Shown: positions 8,172 through 14,739, numbered from the stretch's first letter. The stretch is DNA of 14,877 nucleotides from Candidatus Aerophobota bacterium (GCA_014859225.1 JACUUP010000026.1:1-14877), one strand, 5' to 3'. Made by a program: numbers and translations. The notes: generated from the sequence alone by a model not told the origin.

Positions 8172-8846
8172 ATGCAAAAAAAAGAGCACATCAAAATTTT
8201 TTTAGGTGTCATGGTCATGGGGTCAATATGGGGAATGCTGGAGGCGAGTTTAGGAAGCGTCCTTCACATAATTCACTTTCCTTACAAGGGAGAGGTAATG
8301 GCAAACATCGGTTTTTTCTTAATGGGATGGGCATTGGTTCGTTACAAGAAAATCTGGATTCCTGCGGGTATGGCTCTTATCGCCGCCTCCTTTAAAATTC
8401 TAAATGTAGCCATTGTAGGTGTCCCCCTAACGAATAGAATGATTGTCAATCCCGCTATGGCCATAATCTTAGAAGGTTTGATTTTGGTGGGAGTGGTGGG
8501 GATAGCTCATAAAGTATACGAGAAAAATATTTTATATCGCTCGGCAGCAGGTTTTGCCGGAATGTTTTTATCCTACCTGACCTTTTCTTTTGTTTTCTTT
8601 TACGTTTTCCGTCAAGGTCCTATGGAGATTGTCAGTATGGGCGAGCTTGCCTTTTTTACTTTGAGAAATGGGGGACTTGCAAGCATGCTCGCTTTATTTT
8701 CCTTCCCCTCAGGTATGTGGGCAGGAAGGATGAGTACATTTGAATGTAGCTCAGCTAAAAATGAGCAGAAACTGTACTATACTACCTCACTACTGGTTAT
8801 CAGTTGTTGCTGGCTGATTAGTGCTGTTTTTATTGTTCTTGTATGA
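8172..8846 (+). CDS. Polytopic membrane protein of unknown function (possible transporter S-component-like)
   Basis: A 224-residue integral membrane protein that I do not recognise. Hydrophobic stretches lie at about residues 8-31, 43-57, 62-83, 93-113, 126-147, 158-184 and 201-223, giving roughly seven spans. The loop WGMLEASLGSVLHIIHFPYKG (20-40) contains a G-x-x-E-x-x-L-G and a P-x-x-G, and NPAMAIILEG (93-102) buries a glutamate; these are candidate ligand-binding features. Size and topology resemble substrate-binding S components of ECF transporters, but no energising subunits are present and the resemblance is only by eye. ATG 8172 is chosen from the AGGAG at 8161-8165. Its stop overlaps the NTPase start (ATGA), so the two are translationally coupled. 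Confidence 0.8.
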   Translation: MQKKEHIKIFLGVMVMGSIWGMLEASLGSVLHIIHFPYKGEVMANIGFFLMGWALVRYKKIWIPAGMALIAASFKILNVAIVGVPLTNRMIVNPAMAIILEGLILVGVVGIAHKVYEKNILYRSAAGFAGMFLSYLTFSFVFFYVFRQGPMEIVSMGELAFFTLRNGGLASMLALFSFPSGMWAGRMSTFECSSAKNEQKLYYTTSLLVISCCWLISAVFIVLV

Positions 8847-9337
8847 ATAAGATTTTTTTAACCGGGAAAACGGGTGTAGGCAAAAGCCTCATCATTGAGC
8901 ACATTTTGCAAAAAACCTCTCTTTCCTTTGGTGGTTTTCAAACAAAAGCCTGCTGGAGGAAGGGAAAAATAATAGGGTTCAACATTATTGACCTTGCAAC
9001 CACCAAGGAAAAGGTAATTGCTGCCTTTGGGGAAAAGCAAATTATTGTTGATATAGAGGGATTTGAGGTGTTAGGAGTAGATGCTATTAGCAGAGCGCTC
9101 AAGGAAAAAAAGTTGGTGGTAATGGATGAGCTTGGTTTTATGGAACGAAACGCTCCTCTTTTTCAAAGTAAGGTCTGGGAGGCTCTTCGTAGCGATAAAG
9201 CTGTTTTAGGGGTGCTCAAGATGCACACAAATGATTTTCTTGACAGGATTAGAGACTGCAGTTTTATTAGGGTATTAGAAGTTAGCGAGAACATGAAAGA
9301 GGCAATACAAAAAGAGCTTGTACAGGTATTTACATGA
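8843..9337 (+). CDS. THEP1-like P-loop nucleoside-triphosphatase
   Basis: A 164-residue soluble P-loop NTPase resembling the NTPase_1/THEP1 family, whose members hydrolyse NTPs with broad base preference and whose cellular role is largely unknown. Walker A is GKTGVGKS (8-15). GGFQTKACWRKGKIIGFNIID (30-50) matches the family's G-F-x-T segment and following beta hairpin. Walker B is VVMDELGFME (92-101) with D95 and E96, followed by the family-style F-x-x-x-V-W-E-A-L helix. Length is typical. It overlaps both neighbours by ATGA junctions. MobB-type GTP-binding proteins, which serve molybdenum-cofactor synthesis, are an alternative relative to consider given the context; the D-E-x-G-x-M-E signature favours THEP1. 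Confidence 0.82.
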   Translation: MNKIFLTGKTGVGKSLIIEHILQKTSLSFGGFQTKACWRKGKIIGFNIIDLATTKEKVIAAFGEKQIIVDIEGFEVLGVDAISRALKEKKLVVMDELGFMERNAPLFQSKVWEALRSDKAVLGVLKMHTNDFLDRIRDCSFIRVLEVSENMKEAIQKELVQVFT

Positions 9338-10092
9338 TTGTAGATGAACTTGTTAACAAGATAAAGAAAAGGGCAAAGGAAAGAAAAATTCTTGAGGTTT
9401 GCATCGGGGTGAAGTATACAGGAGTTCTTCTGGATGATGGGAGCCTGGGTCTTGCTGCTACTTTGCCTCATCAGCTTCCCCATAGATGTGAGTCTTTCCA
9501 GGATATTGTGGGAAAACCCTCTATGGAGGCAGCTAAAATGGTTTTTTCTCCCCACCTTCTTCCTTCGGTGGTGGGTGCAGCCACAATAAATGCCTTGCTT
9601 TTGCCCGAGGCTGAATTTGAAGCTGTTAGCGGTGATATCCTTGATTTGTTACCCATCTCGGGTAAGGATACTGTAGGTATGGTAGGAGCTTTCTTACCGT
9701 TACTTCCTTCTTTGCGAAAAAAAACGAGGAACATTTATGTTTTTGAACGCTTGCCTGTGGATGGAGTAAAAGAGTACTATCCTGATTGGGCTGAGCCTGT
9801 TTATCTTCCCCGATGCTCTATTGTCATTATCAGTGGGACAACGGTGGTTAATAAGACAATTGACCAGGTTTTATCGTATCTTAATCCCTCACAGACTTTT
9901 GGCCTGGTAGGTCCTACTACTCCCCTTGCTCCTCCTGTTTTTTCCCGATACGGGCTGAGCTTTCTTTCCGGGGTGAGGATAAAAGATTCTGCAAAAATTA
10001 TGAATATAATAAAGCAGGCAGGGGGAACAAAAGATTTCGGGGAAAATGCACAAAAAGTAAACTACTTTCTTAAATGTTCGGGGAGATTTTGA
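9334..10092 (+). CDS. DUF4213/DUF364 family protein (putative heavy-metal chelation)
   Basis: A 252-residue cytosolic protein matching the two-domain family with an enolase-N-like DUF4213 head and a DUF364 body, annotated in databases as a putative heavy-metal-chelation domain; no biochemical role is firmly established. The head covers about residues 1-90, with EVCIGVKYTGVLLDDGSLGLA (21-41). The DUF364 part runs from about 108. It includes PRCSIVIISGTTVVNKTIDQVL (159-180) and GLVGPTTPLAPPVF (190-203), corresponding to the family's I-I-T-G-T-x-x-x-N-x-T and G-P-S-T-P segments. The ATG overlaps the NTPase stop, and its stop shares a base with the FAD subunit start (TGATG). Sitting directly before the FAD and FeS subunit genes suggests a role in assembling or metal-loading the hydroxylase (inference). 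Confidence 0.83.
   Translation: MIVDELVNKIKKRAKERKILEVCIGVKYTGVLLDDGSLGLAATLPHQLPHRCESFQDIVGKPSMEAAKMVFSPHLLPSVVGAATINALLLPEAEFEAVSGDILDLLPISGKDTVGMVGAFLPLLPSLRKKTRNIYVFERLPVDGVKEYYPDWAEPVYLPRCSIVIISGTTVVNKTIDQVLSYLNPSQTFGLVGPTTPLAPPVFSRYGLSFLSGVRIKDSAKIMNIIKQAGGTKDFGENAQKVNYFLKCSGRF
10080..10085 (+). promoter_or_regulatory. Ribosome binding site deciding the FAD-subunit start
   Basis: GGGGAG lies six bases before ATG 10092, inside the end of the DUF364 gene. It argues for 10092 over the upstream in-frame ATG at 10074. Confidence 0.65.
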
Positions 10093-10982
10093 TGTTGACC
10101 AGGCTAAAAAAATTTGACTACCTCAAGCCTCCTACCCTCGGCGAGGCGCTTGAGATTTTGGAAAGGTATGACGGACAGGTAAAAGTTCTTGCTGGTGGCA
10201 CGGACCTTTTCGTGGGGATGAAGGAAAAAGAGATATCTCCTAAATACGTACTTGATATCAAGGGTACAGGAGAGCTAAACTACATTACCTATGATAGCCG
10301 GGAAGGATTGAAAATAGGAGCACTGACCAGTATTCGGACCGTAGAGATATCTTCTTTGATTAAAGAACATTTTCCTTTTCTTTCATCTGCTGCTGGAGCT
10401 CTTGGTTCTTTGCAGGTTAGAAATAAAGCAACGATGGGGGGCAATTTATGCAATGCTGCTCCTTCTGCAGAAACTGCTCCTGCTCTTTTGTGTCTTGATG
10501 CTCGGGTAAAAATTGTATCCCTGAGGGGAGAAAGGGTTATTTTGCTGAAGGATTTTTTTCAGGGACCGGGAATGACCACGCTTGAGCGGGAAATTCTTGT
10601 AGAGATACAGATTCCTCCCCTGAAGAGAAAGGGTATATATATAAAACACAGTCCCCGGCGGGCTATGGATATTGCAGTGGTAGGTGCAGCAGTAGCAGTT
10701 AACGAGGATAGTGAAGGTAGGTGGCATGAGGTAAGGATTGCTCTTGGGGCAGTAGCCCCTGTTCCTTTGCGGGCGCAAAGAGCAGAACGGGTTTTAGAGG
10801 GCAAAAGGGTGGATATGCAGCTAATAAAAGAGGCAGCCAGGCTGGCACAAAAAGAGGCAAGTCCTATTTCTGATGTACGGGCAAGCGCTGAGTATAGACG
10901 GGAAATGGTGCAGGTTTTAGTTCAAAGAGCCCTGCAAAGTATCGCAGGGTGTGAATTTGTTGAACTGGAGGAAGATGTATGA
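10092..10982 (+). CDS. Molybdenum hydroxylase FAD-binding (medium) subunit
   Basis: A 296-residue subunit of the CoxM/XdhB type, passing electrons from the FeS clusters via FAD to the final acceptor. The N-terminal FAD_binding_5 domain shows VLAGGTDLFVGMK (32-44), whose A-G-G-T-D-L loop binds the FAD pyrophosphate. TMGGNLCNAAPSAETAPALL (114-133) is the second FAD-binding loop. The C-terminal CO_deh_flav_C domain begins near residue 178 and ends with the usual ASAEYRREMV (264-273). ATG 10092 is favoured by GGGGAG at 10080-10085 and by the one-base overlap TGATG with the DUF364 stop. The stop overlaps the FeS subunit start by four bases. The length is normal for the family. Confidence 0.93.
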   Translation: MLTRLKKFDYLKPPTLGEALEILERYDGQVKVLAGGTDLFVGMKEKEISPKYVLDIKGTGELNYITYDSREGLKIGALTSIRTVEISSLIKEHFPFLSSAAGALGSLQVRNKATMGGNLCNAAPSAETAPALLCLDARVKIVSLRGERVILLKDFFQGPGMTTLEREILVEIQIPPLKRKGIYIKHSPRRAMDIAVVGAAVAVNEDSEGRWHEVRIALGAVAPVPLRAQRAERVLEGKRVDMQLIKEAARLAQKEASPISDVRASAEYRREMVQVLVQRALQSIAGCEFVELEEDV

Positions 10983-11437
10983 AGATGAGCATAAGCTTAA
11001 AGGTTAATGATGAGGAATATCAACTTGAGGTGGAACCGCAAGAACTTTTACTGGATGTAATCAGGCATAGACTTAATCTTACTGGCACCAAGAGAGGCTG
11101 TGATACGGGTGATTGTGGAGCCTGTACTGTTATTATGGATGGTAGAGCTGTTAATTCCTGTCTTATTTTAGCAGTGGAAGCTGATAAAAAAGAAATTATC
11201 ACTATAGAGGGTCTGAGTAAAACAGGGCAGCTTCATCCTCTCCAGAAGTCTTTTGTGGAACATGGGGCTATACAGTGTGGATTTTGTTCTCCGGGAATGA
11301 TTATGTCGGCAAAAGCTTTGCTTGATGAGAATCCTCATCCCTCAGATGAGGAAATTAGAAAAGCTATTGCGGGAAATCTTTGCCGTTGCACGGGTTATGC
11401 AAAAATTATAGAGGCTATTAAATCTTTATGTACGTAA
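10979..11437 (+). CDS. Molybdenum hydroxylase [2Fe-2S] (small) subunit
   Basis: A 152-residue CoxS/XdhC-type iron-sulphur subunit carrying two [2Fe-2S] clusters that relay electrons from the molybdenum site to FAD. The N-terminal plant-ferredoxin-like cluster has all four cysteines: C41, C46, C49 and C61. The C-terminal helical domain cluster has C100, C103, C135 and C137 in QCGFCSPGM and NLCRCTGY. All eight ligands are intact, so the subunit should be functional. GGAGGA (10967-10972) sits six bases before ATG 10979; a second in-frame ATG at 10985 is possible. The start overlaps the FAD-subunit stop (ATGA), ensuring equal synthesis of the two electron-transfer subunits. Confidence 0.95.
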   Translation: MKMSISLKVNDEEYQLEVEPQELLLDVIRHRLNLTGTKRGCDTGDCGACTVIMDGRAVNSCLILAVEADKKEIITIEGLSKTGQLHPLQKSFVEHGAIQCGFCSPGMIMSAKALLDENPHPSDEEIRKAIAGNLCRCTGYAKIIEAIKSLCT

Positions 11438-11444
11438 AAACTTC

Positions 11445-12014
11445 ATGCAAAAAGAAAAAATAAGAAGAATCATAGTAGCTCTTAGCGGAGCAAGTGGGGC
11501 AATTTATGGAATTAGATTACTGGAGGCTCTACAAAGAATAAAAATAGAGACTCATCTTATTATCAGCAGGTGGGCTGAGGTTACCATTAAGATGGAGACA
11601 GGGTATCTTGTAGAAGAAGTGCAAAAACTTGCCACCTATTCTTACTCGCCAGATAATTTAACTGCCCCCTGTGCCAGTGGCTCTTTTTTAACCGAGGGCA
11701 TGGTGATTGTTCCCTGCAGTATGAAAACTCTTGCCGCTATTGCCTGCGGATATGTGGATAACCTGGTTTCCCGAGCTGCTGATATAACCATGAAGGAAGG
11801 TAGAAAACTTATTCTCGTTCCCCGGGAGGCTCCTTTTAATGCTATTCACCTGGAAAATATGCTCAAGCTTTGCCGCTTGGGGGTTGTCATTATCCCTCCT
11901 GTTCCAGCTTTTTATATAAAGCCCTCTACCATTGATGATTTAATTAACCACACTGTAGGCAAAGTGCTGGACGGCTTGGGTATTGACAATGAGCTTTATG
12001 AAAGATGGAAATAA
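11445..12014 (+). CDS. ubiX: UbiX/Pad1-family flavin prenyltransferase
   Basis: A 189-residue cytosolic flavoprotein that attaches a dimethylallyl unit to FMN to make prenylated FMN, the cofactor of UbiD-type decarboxylases. Motifs match the family closely: ALSGASGAIYG (12-22) at the FMN phosphate site, ASGSF (77-81), VIVPCSMKTLAAIACGYVDN (87-106), SRAADITMKEGR (109-120), and LVPREAPFNAIHLENM (124-139), which holds the conserved PRE. Full length for the family. It begins seven bases after the FeS subunit stop but lacks an obvious Shine-Dalgarno sequence, so its expression may depend on coupling. No ubiD gene is present in the window, so the decarboxylase it would serve must be encoded elsewhere. 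UbiX paralogues with other flavin roles are an alternative. Confidence 0.92.
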   Translation: MQKEKIRRIIVALSGASGAIYGIRLLEALQRIKIETHLIISRWAEVTIKMETGYLVEEVQKLATYSYSPDNLTAPCASGSFLTEGMVIVPCSMKTLAAIACGYVDNLVSRAADITMKEGRKLILVPREAPFNAIHLENMLKLCRLGVVIIPPVPAFYIKPSTIDDLINHTVGKVLDGLGIDNELYERWK

Positions 12015-12030
12015 TTCTTATGTATACTGA

Positions 12031-12048
12031 ATTGATACGATTATCAAT
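12031..12048 (+). other. AT-rich inverted repeat between ubiX and the mocA-like gene
   Basis: ATTGATA (12031-12037) and TATCAAT (12042-12048) form a perfect 7-bp inverted repeat around CGAT. It is too AT-rich and lacks a T-run for a terminator. It could be an operator for an internal promoter of the maturation genes, but I see no convincing -35/-10 pair next to it. Confidence 0.35.
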
Positions 12049-12053
12049 AAGTT

Positions 12054-12058
12054 GAGGG
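12054..12058 (+). promoter_or_regulatory. Ribosome binding site deciding a TTG start
   Basis: GAGGG six bases before TTG 12065. The encoded N-terminus then begins directly with the conserved nucleotide-binding motif, which supports this start. Confidence 0.6.
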
Positions 12059-12064
12059 AAAAGG

Positions 12065-12697
12065 TTGCTGTGTGCAGTTCTTTTAGCGGCAGGTGAGTCA
12101 AAGAGGATGGGTAGCTTAAAGGCGCTTTTACCTTTGTTTTTTGAAGAATCTGGAGAATCTAAAGGAAAGGATACATTTTTATCTTTTATTTTAAAAAATC
12201 TCCATTCTGTGTGCGAGGAGACTATACTTGTTCTGGGATATAAAGCAGATTTAATTGAAAACAAAATAGTTGATTTAAACTTAAAAACAAAAATTATTAT
12301 TAACAGGGAGTACAAAAAGGGACAGCTTTGTTCCTTAAGAGTGAATATAAAAAAAGTTTCGCCAGATTGTGAAGGAATTATGCTGACTCTGGTAGACCAT
12401 CCCTTAGTCAACAAAAAGACCTACAGGCTGTTAAAAGAAAAATTTTCCCGGGAAAAAGACAAAATCATTATTCCCGCTTATAAAGGGAAATGGGGACATC
12501 CGGTGATTTTTAGCTCTTTGTTTTTCCCGGATTTAATGAAAGCTCCTTTAAATCAAGGGGCAAGATATGTGGTGAAAAGTTATTCTGAAAAAATTACCCT
12601 TTTACCCGTGGAAGATAAAGGGGTAATCCTTAACATAGACACGCCGGAAAACTACCAAAAATTTTGTTCTTACACAAGTTTAAAGAGGTTACATTAA
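12065..12697 (+). CDS. mocA: MocA-like molybdenum cofactor nucleotidyltransferase
   Basis: A 210-residue nucleotidyltransferase (NTP_transf_3) that would join a nucleotide to Mo-molybdopterin. MocA enzymes add CMP to make the molybdopterin cytosine dinucleotide used by this hydroxylase class. The N-terminal loop LLAAGESKRMGSLK (6-19) carries the L-A-A-G form associated with CTP-using MocA, not the L-A-G-G form of GTP-using MobA. Other landmarks: KGQLCSLR (85-92), LVDHPLV (109-115) with metal-binding D111, GHPVIF (144-149), and NIDTPENY (190-197). TTG 12065 is supported by GAGGG at 12054-12058. It is followed after two bases by xdhC, its usual maturation partner. A relaxed or different nucleotide specificity cannot be excluded. 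Confidence 0.87.
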   Translation: MLCAVLLAAGESKRMGSLKALLPLFFEESGESKGKDTFLSFILKNLHSVCEETILVLGYKADLIENKIVDLNLKTKIIINREYKKGQLCSLRVNIKKVSPDCEGIMLTLVDHPLVNKKTYRLLKEKFSREKDKIIIPAYKGKWGHPVIFSSLFFPDLMKAPLNQGARYVVKSYSEKITLLPVEDKGVILNIDTPENYQKFCSYTSLKRLH

Positions 12698-12699
12698 AT

Positions 12700-13752
12700 A
12701 TGGGTATTTTTGGAGACATCTATAAGCTACTTTCTTCTGGTAAAGCTGTAGCTCTGGTAACTGTGGTGCATACTGAGGGTAGTACACCTCAGGTTCCTGG
12801 AGCTGTAATGGCGGTGAATAAGGATGGAACTATTGCAGGAACTGTAGGAGGAGGGAATGTGGAAAGGTTGATAATTGAAGATGCAGTTTCATCCCTGCAA
12901 GAAGGTCATCCAGCACTAAAAACGTATATCCTCAGCGAGAAGGAAGATACAAAAATGGTTTGTGGTGGCAGGATGCAGGTATTTATTGAGCCTCTAAAAA
13001 AAAGGACGAGGTTATGTAAGCTTGTAGATGATGAGGCTTGCCTGGGAAAAAGATCTGTGCTGTCCTTTGTCGTTTCAGGTAAAAACATCCCTCCCTCTTT
13101 TATCGGCAGGAAGATGCTTGTAACCTCTGGTGGTGTTGCTACCGGGAAGATGAGTATGGGGAAAATAGATGAGTTAGCTATCAAGGAGGCTTCAAAAGCA
13201 CTTAAAGAAAATATTTCCTACCTAAAAACGTATCCCCTGGAGGAGGACAAAGAGGTTAGCATTTTTTTCCAGGTTGTTCCAGGAACGGAAACTTTGGTCA
13301 TTGCTGGAGCAGGACATATAGCCAGCTCCCTTGTGAAGATGGCAAGAGTGCTGGATTTCAGGGTAGTTGTGGTGGATGACCGCGAGGACTACGCCAAAAG
13401 GTCGCGTTTTCCCTTGGCTGATAAAATTATATGTGGAGATTTTAAGAAGGTATTTTCCAGTATGTATCTTAACGAGAAATCTTATGTAGTTGTAGTCACC
13501 TATGGGCATAAGCACGATGAGGAGGTTCTGGAAGAGGTGCTAAAGTCAAAGGCTGGCTATATCGGATGTATTGGCAGCAGACTAAAAGCTGAAAAAACTC
13601 TCTATTATTTAAAAAGCGCTGGGTACTCTGACGAAGATGTCAAAAGAGTTCACATCCCTGTAGGACTTCATATCGGAGCAAAAACACCAGCGGAGATAGC
13701 TTTATCCATCCTGGCACAGATAATTAAGGAAAAAAGAAAGATGAGCTCATGA
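12700..13752 (+). CDS. xdhC: XdhC-family molybdenum hydroxylase maturation factor
   Basis: A 350-residue cytosolic chaperone. XdhC proteins bind the molybdenum cofactor, help exchange an oxo for a sulfido ligand, and insert the cofactor into the large subunit. The N-terminal XdhC/CoxI domain shows HTEGSTPQVPGAVM (24-37), GTVGGGNVE (47-55) and MVCGGRMQVF (86-95), including the conserved cysteine C88. The C-terminal Rossmann domain shows VIAGAGHIA (200-208), VVDDRE (224-229), VVTYGHKHDEEVL (265-277), YIGCIGSRLKAEK (287-299) and HIGAKTPAEIALSILAQII (324-342). ATG 12700 is preferred over an in-frame ATG at 12664 because the latter lies deep in the upstream gene; AGAGG (12684-12688) is upstream. 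The stop falls within a 13-bp sequence repeated in the downstream transposase gene. Confidence 0.93.
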   Translation: MGIFGDIYKLLSSGKAVALVTVVHTEGSTPQVPGAVMAVNKDGTIAGTVGGGNVERLIIEDAVSSLQEGHPALKTYILSEKEDTKMVCGGRMQVFIEPLKKRTRLCKLVDDEACLGKRSVLSFVVSGKNIPPSFIGRKMLVTSGGVATGKMSMGKIDELAIKEASKALKENISYLKTYPLEEDKEVSIFFQVVPGTETLVIAGAGHIASSLVKMARVLDFRVVVVDDREDYAKRSRFPLADKIICGDFKKVFSSMYLNEKSYVVVVTYGHKHDEEVLEEVLKSKAGYIGCIGSRLKAEKTLYYLKSAGYSDEDVKRVHIPVGLHIGAKTPAEIALSILAQIIKEKRKMSS

Positions 13753-13774
13753 GCAGGGCTGTAAAAAATGGGGT
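13750..13774 (+). repeat. Short remnant resembling the 3' coding end of the transposase
   Basis: TGAGCAGGGCTGT (13750-13762) is identical to 14648-14660 inside the transposase's helix-turn-helix codons. Read in the matching frame, both encode S-R-A-V-K, and similarity continues loosely for about 8 more bases. It may be the scar of an older, related transposase copy; a chance 13-mer match is also possible. Confidence 0.3.
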
Positions 13775-13802
13775 CAAAAAATGGGGTCAGGTCTTGCAAT
13801 AT
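13768..13802 (+). repeat. Left terminal inverted repeat
   Basis: Contains ATGGGGTCA twice (13768-13776 and 13781-13789) followed by GGTCTTGCAATAT. Its inner part, 13783-13802, is the exact reverse complement of 14691-14710. Confidence 0.85.
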
Positions 13803-13827
13803 AACATAAGTATGCTATTATAATACT

Positions 13828-14691
13828 ATGACAAGACCACTCAGAATAGAATTTCCAGGTGCAGTATACCATATAACATCCAGAGGGAATGCAAGAGAGA
13901 GTATATTCCTTGATGATAATGACCGTGATGCTTTTCTTGAAGTTCTGTGTTTTGTGGTAAGAAGATGTGAGTGGATATTGCATGCATACTGTCTGATGGG
14001 CAATCATTATCATGTGCTCATTGAAACACCTCAGGGAAATCTATCCCAGGGGATGAGACAATTAAATGGAATATATACTCAAAGATTTAATCGGAGGCAT
14101 AATAGGGTTGGGCATGTTTTTCAAGGAAGATACAAGGCCATCCTTGTGGATAAAGAGAACTACTTACTTGAACTGTGTCGGTACGTGGTATTAAATCCTG
14201 TCAGGGCAGATATAGTTAAAAGTCCTGAGCACTGGCAATGGAGTAGTTATAGAGGTATGGCGGAGTACAGCAAGGGTATTTCGTGTTTAACGACAGACTG
14301 GATGCTCTCACAGTTTGGTGAAGAGAGAAAAAGTGCCATACTTGCATACAGAGAATTTGTGCACGCCAGTTTAAAAGAAGAGTTGCCATTAAAAAAATTA
14401 AAAGGACAGATATTTCTTGGAGAGGAAGGTTTTATGGATAAAGTCAAGCAATTGATGAGAGGCAAAGACGAATTAAAGGAGATACCCAAAATTCAGCGAT
14501 ATATAACAAGACCATCACTTGATGAGATTTTTAAAGGTAAGGCTACAGACGGAATGTCAAAAGACAAAGCAATGTATGAGGCACATGTTTTGTATGGCTA
14601 TACCTTAAAGGATATAGCAGAATTTCTTGGAGTGCATTATGCTACAGTGAGCAGGGCTGTTAAAAGAGGTGAGAGGAAAGAAGAAAAGTGA
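13828..14691 (+). CDS. REP-associated tyrosine transposase (Y1/HUH, RAYT)
   Basis: A 287-residue single-strand DNA endonuclease/transposase of the Y1_Tnp (IS200/IS605-like) superfamily. MTRPLRIEFPGAVYHITSRGN is the classic RAYT N-terminus, which fixes the start even though no Shine-Dalgarno sequence precedes it. The HUH metal motif is H60-Y61-H62 in GNHYHVLIE. The catalytic tyrosine is most likely Y119 in CRYVVLNPVRA, and GHVFQGRYKAILV (95-107) is also typical. Beyond about residue 150 there is an extension ending in a helix-turn-helix, LKDIAEFLGVHYATVSRAVKR (about 260-280), probably for recognising the repeat ends. The frame and all catalytic residues are intact. The stop codon's last base is the first base of the right inverted repeat, so gene and element end coincide. 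Confidence 0.93.
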   Translation: MTRPLRIEFPGAVYHITSRGNARESIFLDDNDRDAFLEVLCFVVRRCEWILHAYCLMGNHYHVLIETPQGNLSQGMRQLNGIYTQRFNRRHNRVGHVFQGRYKAILVDKENYLLELCRYVVLNPVRADIVKSPEHWQWSSYRGMAEYSKGISCLTTDWMLSQFGEERKSAILAYREFVHASLKEELPLKKLKGQIFLGEEGFMDKVKQLMRGKDELKEIPKIQRYITRPSLDEIFKGKATDGMSKDKAMYEAHVLYGYTLKDIAEFLGVHYATVSRAVKRGERKEEK

Positions 14692-14727
14692 TATTGCAAG
14701 ACCTGACCCCGCAATTGTTGACCCCAT
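14691..14727 (+). repeat. Right terminal inverted repeat
   Basis: Begins ATATTGCAAGACCTGACCCC, the exact reverse complement of 13783-13802, followed by a second TGACCCC box (14719-14725) and CAT. It is two bases longer than the left arm, differing in the spacer between the GGGGTCA boxes. Confidence 0.85.
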
Positions 14728-14739
14728 GAGTGCGGAGTG

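Larger units (their letters stand above)
13768..14727 (+). mobile_element. RAYT-type transposable element with terminal inverted repeats
   Basis: A 960-bp unit consisting of one Y1/HUH transposase gene bounded by imperfect inverted repeats of 35 and 37 bases. The inner 20 bases of the two arms are perfectly complementary. Outside them, each arm has a second GGGGTCA box and an outermost ATGGGGTCAA that also matches. This arrangement, an HUH tyrosine transposase between inverted REP-like ends, marks a domesticated or recently mobile RAYT/REP unit. Insertion is intergenic, between xdhC and whatever begins near the right edge. Confidence 0.8.

Noticed and set aside
12018-12048. Internal promoter before the mocA-like gene using TATACT (12023-12028)
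   Set aside because: No -35-like hexamer lies at suitable distance; only an inverted repeat of uncertain meaning is present.
11944-12414. Minus-strand open frame (156 codons) across ubiX and the mocA-like gene
   Set aside because: It overlaps two well-supported genes on the other strand and its translation shows no family features.
12664-12699. XdhC start at ATG 12664
   Set aside because: It would overlap the upstream gene by 34 bases and add residues not seen in the family; 12700 gives the standard N-terminus.
13794-13824. TTGCAA and TATAAT upstream of the transposase as its promoter
   Set aside because: The spacing is 19 bases and the predicted transcript start falls after the ATG at 13828, so it could not express the intact protein.
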